Source: Glomus cerebriforme
Taxonomy: Eukaryota; Glomeromycota; Glomeromycetes; Glomerales; Glomeraceae
Assembly: GCA_003550305.1 (NCBI GenBank)
Contig: QKYT01000177.1
Span: 129,432-193,431, forward strand
Direction of reading: 5' to 3'
Length of the DNA stretch: 64,000 nucleotides
Part shown: piece after piece, positions 57,255-64,000 of the stretch
How the letters are laid out: the number at the start of each line of letters is the position of its first letter
How positions within the stretch are numbered: the stretch's first letter is position 1
Made by a program: the position numbers and the translations under genes
The notes under the pieces: model-generated
Database searches by the model: none
Told to the model about the DNA's origin: nothing
The model's input: only the letters and a program-made list of their open reading frames with translations

Positions 57255-57408
57255 TTTAGAAATGAAAAATTTATTTACGAGAATTGAAGGAATGGATTAT
57301 AATGTTTAATGGTATTTGTTTTTTCTGTTTTGCAGGATTTCATTTTTATTATTTTTTTTTTTTAATTAAATATGACGTGCAAATAATTAATCAATTTATT
57401 TATATTTT

Positions 57409-59790
57409 TTAAGACATAAACATTATTCCTGATCCTTCGTAAACAGCTGCAATTTTCTGAATGGCATTTACAAATGCTGCGGTTCTGAAATCTACTTTCT
57501 GTTGTTATAAAAATATCTCACATTAAAACAAAATATATTAAAAGTTTATAGGATATTTTAGTCATACCTTAGAAGCAGCGGTACTTCTTGTTTCCTGACA
57601 AGCTCCTATCATTGTATCTTCCAATCCGGAATAAACTAAATCTCGTTCCTCAGCTCCCTGTACAATACTTTTTCTTTCTGATTCAGTTAAATTTCTACCA
57701 ACGTTACTCTCAACTAGTTCTAATAATTTAGATTTTCCAAGTTCATCCCATTTTTTAGTCATGCGTCCAAATCTCATATGTGATAAATTCTTTAACCATT
57801 CGAAATATGATACCTATATATACATAGAAATAAGATAGAAATAAGAAAAAAAATTAATGGTAATTAAAAATAATTTATTTAAATACTAAAATACATTTAT
57901 TCGGCTACTTACAGTTACACCGCCAGCATTAAGTAGCAAATCGGGCAATATTATTATTCCTTTCTCATTAAGAATGTCATCTGCCGCTGGAGTTATAGGT
58001 CCATTTGCAGCCTCGCATATAATTTTTGCATTTACTTTCGTTGCATTCCATAATCCAATTTGTCTTTCTAAAGCTGCCGGTATAAGAATATCACAATCCA
58101 ATTCGAGAATCTAAATTCGAATGGAAAAAAAGATAAGAAATACAAGAAAATTAAGAAATACTGTATAAGAATACAAAAAAATTTCTCACATGCCTTTAAA
58201 GTATCATCAATGATATCAACACTGGGAGCATCTCGAAAAGTTCCGGTTTTTGTGAGATAATTGTACAATTCTTCAACGTTGATGCCATTAGGATTATAAG
58301 CACCACAATCCCTTTCTCCAATACCTATAACCTTTGCACTAAGAATATTGTGAATTATATACAAATAATCAATGACTTCGAATGATCAAGATATAAATTA
58401 TAATAATGTATAATACATACCCATTGTTTTCAAAAAACTTTGAAGCCCAATAACCAACTTTACCAAATCCTTGTATGATAATTCTTTTACCCTCAATTTT
58501 TCCACTAAGACCAGTTGCTTTTTGAACTTCAGGATATGAGAGAAATTCTCTTACACCATAATACACACCTAACCCAGTAGCTTCGTTCCTTCCCCTAACA
58601 CCACCTAACGATATTGGTTTTCCGGTAACGCAACCAATGGAGTCTACATCATTGGGATGAAATTGTCTAAATGTGTCCATGATCCATGCCATTTCACGAG
58701 CTCCAGTACCCACATCTGGTGCAGGAACATCGACGCCCGGCCCAATAAATGCCTTATCAAAAGATCAAAAGAAAGATGTAATATTTTAATATATTATGTA
58801 AATGAAAAGAAACGAAAATTATTACCTTTTGGCACAGTTCTACTGTGTAACGACGCGTAATTCTTTCCAATTGTGCTGTAGTAAATTTTTTAGGATCAAT
58901 TGAAACTCCACCTTTTGCTCCTCCAAACTAAAAGATGTTTGTTATCTACCATTTGTAGACGTATATTGAAAAAAACCCTTAAAAAACTTACAGGAACATC
59001 AACAATAGCACACTTGTAAGTCATAAGCGCAGCCAATGCTGCGACTTCTTGTTCGTCAACTACAGGAGAATATCTACGAATGCAACAAAATAACTCAGTT
59101 AAATATAATAGTCACGTGACGTATATGGTCTGCTTACCGTATGCCTCCTTTTACCGGTAGCAAGTGACGCGAATGATGAACTCGATAACCTGTCACTATT
59201 TCGACTTTGTCATCTTCGATCTTTATAATGTAATACGGATTAAAAAAAAATTATATTAATGAATTTTCAATAGGATATTTTACTTATATTCACCTCGATT
59301 GGGAATGTGACTTGTAAAGTGCAATCTGGAGCTTTCATATGAGATAGAGTCTTTTCAGATACTCCACTAATTCTCGCTGCCTTCATAAAAACAAAAGAAT
59401 ATTTAGTCATTATAATATATCAGGTAATGTATTATAAAATAATTAACCTTATCAAAATAAATTTGAACAGAATCCAAGAAAGAAGGTTCATGGTCTTTAG
59501 CAGTGGCTAATTCACAAAAAAAAAATTCTAGTAAGATAGTCAAAAGTTTAAGTTAAATAATTAATAATATTATATATTAACCTGTACTAAAGCTACGGCC
59601 ATTGATTACTGGATAGAAGTAGGGCCGAGAATGTTTGAAAATTGTTGCATTAGCAACTTTAGCAACACGAAACGTTCTTTTCAAAAAACAATAACAATTA
59701 TAAGAAAGCTTATAACAATATTACATTTATCATAAACACAAATTCATACTTTGATGCCATATTGTTACTGAAAAATAACGATGAAAACAT
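57409..59790 (-). CDS. Mitochondrial glutamate dehydrogenase, animal-type hexameric
   Basis: Interconverts glutamate and 2-oxoglutarate plus ammonium using NAD(P). Twelve exons (59750-59790, 59582-59676, 59448-59506, 59294-59380, 59138-59220, 58992-59073, 58826-58927, 58421-58752, 58194-58338, 57913-58110, 57568-57813, 57409-57498) join in phase to 519 residues. An arginine-rich N-terminal leader with GRSFST suggests mitochondrial import. Motifs: [26 protein letters not shown] with the catalytic Lys (about 154), [30 protein letters not shown], the nucleotide-binding GFGKVG (278-283), [40 protein letters not shown] and [14 protein letters not shown]. It resembles animal GLUD1 in length and sequence, not the usual fungal NADP (about 450) or NAD (about 1000) enzymes. 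One intron (58111-58193) uses a GC donor. An in-frame second ATG at 59760 is also possible. Confidence 0.93.
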
Positions 59791-60307
59791 TTTCCTTTTT
59801 TAATATGAATTCCGAAAATGTAAAACGAAAATGAAACGATGATGAAACGCGAATTCATAAGCACTATTTATATCAAACTTAATACGGATTGAAAGAAGAA
59901 TGTAACAAACATTACGAGGATCGTCATCGACGATAATACAATATGTTGGTTTATCTATCTACTTACTAAAAAAAGAAAGATGTCAAATAGAATTATTTGA
60001 TCTGCAAACAAACAACCATTACTTTTTTATTAAATACAACTTATCCCTTCACTTTAGAGTAAACTCAACCTCATCGTTCTTTAACTTGGTAGGTTGAATT
60101 AACGTGCAAGAGAAGTTTTCGACGTAAACATTTTTATTAATTCTTTCAAGAACCTATTTTTGCTGAAAGAATTTCGCGTATTTTATTACTCTAATTTTTT
60201 TTTTATGAATCTTACTAATAGCTTTATTTATCTCCATACATATTTTCAAACTTTATTTGATCAAATCCCATAGGTTCATTTCGCGTTTTAGGATTATAAA
60301 TATAAAA
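59791..60307. promoter_or_regulatory. Divergent promoter region, GDH / G-gamma
   Basis: 517 bp lie between the two start codons. It is AT-rich with GTTGGTTTATCT and CTTAGAG words, but no named site. Confidence 0.4.
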
Positions 60308-60622
60308 ATGTCTTCACAAGTAAAAAATGTATCAGAATTCAAACTTCAGAGAATTCTTGATCATAATCAGCGTCTTCGTGAACAATTGGATTTACCAAGA
60401 GTGAGAGTATCACAAGCAAGTTCTACGTAAGTTCGAAGTTAATGTATTTATCTGCAGATTCTAAATTTTTTTTAAATTTCAAAATCCTCTTAATAAAGGC
60501 TCATTAAATACGTTCAATCAACAAAAGATTATCTTGTTCCCTCAGTGTGGGGACCAGCTGGACCAGCTGATCCTTTTGTAACTAAAGGTGGCATTAGTTG
60601 TGGTGGTTGTGTTATATCATAA
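60308..60622 (+). CDS. Heterotrimeric G-protein gamma subunit
   Basis: Gamma forms a tight dimer with the G-beta propeller and anchors it to the membrane through a lipid-modified C-terminus, in pheromone, nutrient or stress signalling. Two exons (60308-60426, 60499-60622) join in phase to 80 residues, normal for the family. Seen: an N-terminal helix [20 protein letters not shown] that would pair with G-beta, the fungal VRVSQAS and [16 protein letters not shown] segments, and the C-terminal CVIS, a CaaX motif expected to be farnesylated, preceded by another Cys that could be palmitoylated. Confidence 0.96.
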
Positions 60623-63240
60623 AAATTATATATTTTTTTATTTTTATAGATAATGTTAATGTATTTTATTGTTTTATTGTTTTATTTTTTAAAAAATAAT
60701 TATATATTGTAATTTTTTCTTTTATATAATTTTATTTACACTTTAAAATAAATATTCTTTTAATGACTATATTACTATTTCAGTTTATTGGTATTTTAGT
60801 ATAATTTTTTATTATTAATAAATATTTTAAAAATTATATATTTTTGTAAATTACTTAATTATCCTATAGTTTTAATATTTAATTATATTAATAGAAGGCA
60901 TTAAAATATTAAAATAATTATTTACTTAATTTCATTTAAAATGGATATGTAAAATCAAAATATCTTATCTAAATAAAAAGTTAATACTTATTATAACAAA
61001 AAATATTTTTATATATAATCATAGCATTATTTTTTATTTTTGATATTTCATATTATATTATACTATATATAAATTAAAAAGATAAAGTTTAATATGAATA
61101 AATAAATAATAAATACTTTATATTTATTTTTATTAATATAATTTTACTTATATAATTAATAATGTAAAAAAAATTACTATAAAAATCTATATATAATAAA
61201 TAAATTCTAATATAATTGTAAAAGTTTTTATTTATTTAAAATATTTATATATATAATTAAAATCAAAATTTTAGAATATAAGTTTTAAAATTAATATTAT
61301 TATATAATCATACAATTTTTTATAAACTAAACTTAATTATATTCAAATTTATAATATTAGCTAAAATTACAATATTAAATAATTTAATTAAATTTTAAAT
61401 TTAAATTTTTTTCTTAAGTTTTAATTAAATATTTTAAAATATTAAATTTCAAATTATATTGAATTTGAATAATATTTATAACTAAAAATATAAAAATTTT
61501 AAAATTACTATATATTATGTATTATAGTATTTTGGATATTTTACAAATTTTAGAAGATTGATCTTATATCACTAAATTTACTAAATTTATACCTCAAATT
61601 TTTATTATAAATAGTATATGTTTAAATTTTGTATTATAATCAAAAAAATATCTAATAAAATTAAATTCTTAAAATAATAATATCAATAGAAAATAAATAT
61701 TTTTTCATACAAAAAAAAGAAGATACTATACATAGAAAAAATATTATAGTTTATAATATATACTATATAGTAAATATTTTAAATTAATTTAATTAATTAA
61801 TTTTAATTTTTCTTTTATTTCTAGTATAATTAAAAATAATTTTATTTATTATCAGTTTTTTATTTTTTAAAGTTAGCATTAATAACAATTTATATTATAA
61901 TATTTTAATAAAATAAAATTTAAATAAGATATTTAATTAATAATTTAAATAGAATTATATAAGATTATATATATATAGGATCAGTTAACAAAAATAAGAA
62001 ACTTACTTAAAGATAACATCATGATTATTTTTTTTTAAATTTATAATATTATAAATTTAAAATTAACTAATTCATAATATTCATAATATTGCAATTAATC
62101 TGCAATATCATAACTAATTTATAGTATCATAACTTGTTTGTAATACTATAATTTATTTGTAATATCATAACTAACTAAATTTATATATTGCAATTTAATT
62201 CATAATTTACATATTATTTTTTTAATATTTTAATACTAAAAATTTTTTTGTAATTAAAATTAAAATTTACTTAATTATTTGCATATATTTATATAATTAT
62301 TGAATTAATAATTAAAATAAAATAAAAATTATTAACACTTTTATTTTTTTCTCTTTATTTCTTTATATTTTTATTATAATGAGTTTTTATATCAATTGAC
62401 ACTAAAAATATATAAATAATAAATGTAATTATTAAAATTATTAGTCTTAATGATTTTAAAAGATTAATGTAAATATAATTTATATTTACCTAACTTTTTT
62501 CAAGATTTTATTATAATATCTTCACTCATTTTATATATTATATCTTTTCTTATCTGAAAATCTATAAGCTATTTAATTCTAAAAATATTAAAATATTAAA
62601 ATATATACTTATATAAATTTTTTAATAAATTTAATATTTATAATATGTTTTTTTACAAGGTTTTTTCATTTTATTTTTATTTGTATCATAGTAAATTTTG
62701 TTTTAAAACATTTATTGATTTTTTTTATGATACTTTTCTAAAATATCATATGATCCATACTGCTTACTTTTAAAATTCTTATTTCTACTTATTTCTTGAT
62801 CTATTAAATATTCAGTTTTTTTATCTATTTAGATAATTTTTATTGTATTATAATTTTATATATGATGTTAAAATCAAGGTTAAAATTGAGAATTTGTTAT
62901 AATTAAAATTTAAAATTAAATTAAAAAAATTAATTTTTAAAAAATAAAAAAATAGTTAACATTTATAATAAAAAAATTTTAAATTAATAAATATGATAAT
63001 TATGTAAAAAAAAATCAAATAAATAATATTCAAAAAAAAATAAATAAATAAATAATAATACAAATCAAAAATAATATAAAAGATTACTAATAAAATATAA
63101 CAAATATTAGAATTAAAATCAAATTTTTTTTTTTTTTTTTTAAGACAAGTTAATCATATTTATTATAATTATTGAAGTTTTAACAAGAATATATAATTAT
63201 GAATGATAAATCACGAATATACCCTCTGTAAAAGAAAAGC
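60623..63240. other. Extreme AT desert
   Basis: By eye G+C is below 10 percent for about 2.6 kb. There are no open frames worth naming. At 62096-62171 a 19-base unit ((T)TATTTGTAATATCATAAC and variants) is repeated four times. Runs of T (63124-63142) close the block. It marks the end of the gene island. Confidence 0.7.
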
Positions 63241-63324
63241 ATAATTTGTCACGCGAAGAGAAGATTCAAGAGGAAAGTCTTATATCCAAGAACTAACTTC
63301 AATCATTATCTAAACTTCCCAACC

Positions 63325-63575
63325 CTATACCTGTGATGAATCAAAGTGACTAACTAATCTATCTAATAACCCATTATGTAAATCTAATTTTAGATTTAAT
63401 TGTTCATACAAAGTACTATTATACATACCCTCCATTAATCTAGACAATTTAAAAACTTTTTTAACTACAATATTACCTACTCTAGAACCCTCCTTAATAA
63501 CCCTATGCACACTATCTTTCCATCTAGAAAAAGCACAAAGGTCTCTTGAGGTGGTACTCTCAATAGGGTTGAATT
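63325..63575 (-). pseudogene. Open-frame fragment of unknown family
   Basis: An open minus-strand frame without ATG near its start contains NPIESTTSRDLCAFSRWKDS, VHRVIKEGSRVGNIVVKKVF and ends LLDRLVSHFDSSQV. It sits in an island of nearly normal base composition inside extreme AT DNA. The protein looks coding-like, but I do not recognise it; it may be an exon or a fragment captured by a transposon. Confidence 0.35.
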
Positions 63576-64000
63576 AAAATCAAATTAACTGAAAATTAAA
63601 TTAAAACTAAATTAATTAAATATTAAATATTTTATATTAATCTTATATTAAAAAGTTAAATCAATTTTAATTAAATTAAAATTGAATTGAATAAAATTTC
63701 AGTTATCATATAGTTGTGATGATAATTACTAAAATTATTAAAAAATTATTATAAAATAAAATTATTGTATTATAAAATTATTATAAAATAAAAAAAGTAA
63801 TAGGTTTTAATTTCAATTACCAATTATTGTATTTGAATCCCAATCTTTATTATCTTTACTATTATCAAATCTACAAATTATAATTAAAATTTCATTATTA
63901 TTAATTAAAATTCATAAACTTTTAAATCAATTATTTACTCAATTTTTAATATTTTATTATTATTATTATTATTATCATTTAATAAATTTTTCTCTTTAAA
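63576..64000. other. AT-rich DNA to the window end
   Basis: Degenerate AAATTAAATTAAA-type sequence and an ATT trinucleotide run at about 63955-63975. No gene seen. Confidence 0.6.

Overview
The window looks like nuclear DNA of an arbuscular mycorrhizal fungus (Glomeromycotina, very probably Rhizophagus irregularis or a close relative). It is strongly AT-rich. Genes carry many short introns, mostly GTAAGT-like to YAG. It encodes a myosin-motor chitin synthase, a fungal G-gamma subunit and HIS2-type histidinol phosphatase, and the flanks are full of decayed Tc1/mariner, hAT and MITE elements plus one gene of what appears to be a glomeromycete-expanded family. The species call is inference from style and gene content. 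Exon structures were built by hand by joining open frames at GT/GC...AG sites; every complete model given sums to a multiple of three.

Layout. 1-20.6 kb is a repeat-rich, gene-poor region: a fold-back element with 70-bp internal tandem repeats (1.2-1.9 kb), one multi-exon gene of unknown function (3.7-5.9 kb) with a GC-rich duplicated block upstream, a 280-bp MITE (7.5 kb), a Tc1 element that sits in one copy of a MITE and itself contains a second copy of the same MITE (11.0-13.9 kb), a hAT remnant (14.9-16.2 kb), a pogo-like MITE (16.5 kb), a second dead Tc1 element (16.9-18.2 kb) and a tandem-repeat block with a 420-base assembly gap (18.6-19.7 kb).

20.6-60.6 kb is a dense gene island. In order: LSM6 (+), an Arg/Asp/Tyr-rich disordered protein (-), prohibitin 1 (-), class V/VII chitin synthase (-), WDR92 (-), AlkD-like DNA alkylation repair protein (+), SANT/Myb protein (-), HIS2 (-), VPS20/CHMP6 (+), IST1 (-), holocytochrome c synthase (+), a mitochondrial cysteine-synthase-like enzyme (-), a ZCCHC9-like zinc-knuckle protein (+), an Atos/FAM214 protein (-), two C2H2 zinc-finger genes (+) with a MITE between them, an S1/P1 nuclease (-), a C2H2 relic (+), an intron-bearing tRNA-Arg(CCG), an animal-type glutamate dehydrogenase (-) and a G-protein gamma subunit (+). 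Many neighbours are head-to-head with under 160 bp between start codons, or tail-to-tail. VPS20 and IST1 both serve ESCRT-III/Vps4 membrane remodelling and are adjacent; PHB1, HCCS, the cysteine synthase and GDH are all expected in mitochondria. Otherwise the island is ordinary housekeeping.

60.6-64 kb is an extreme AT desert with one short, less AT-rich open frame near 63.4 kb. I see no CRISPR, operon, phage or bacterial-type system. The most novel material is the lineage-specific gene at 3.7-5.9 kb, the nested same-family MITEs, and the nearly overlapping WDR92/AlkD start codons.
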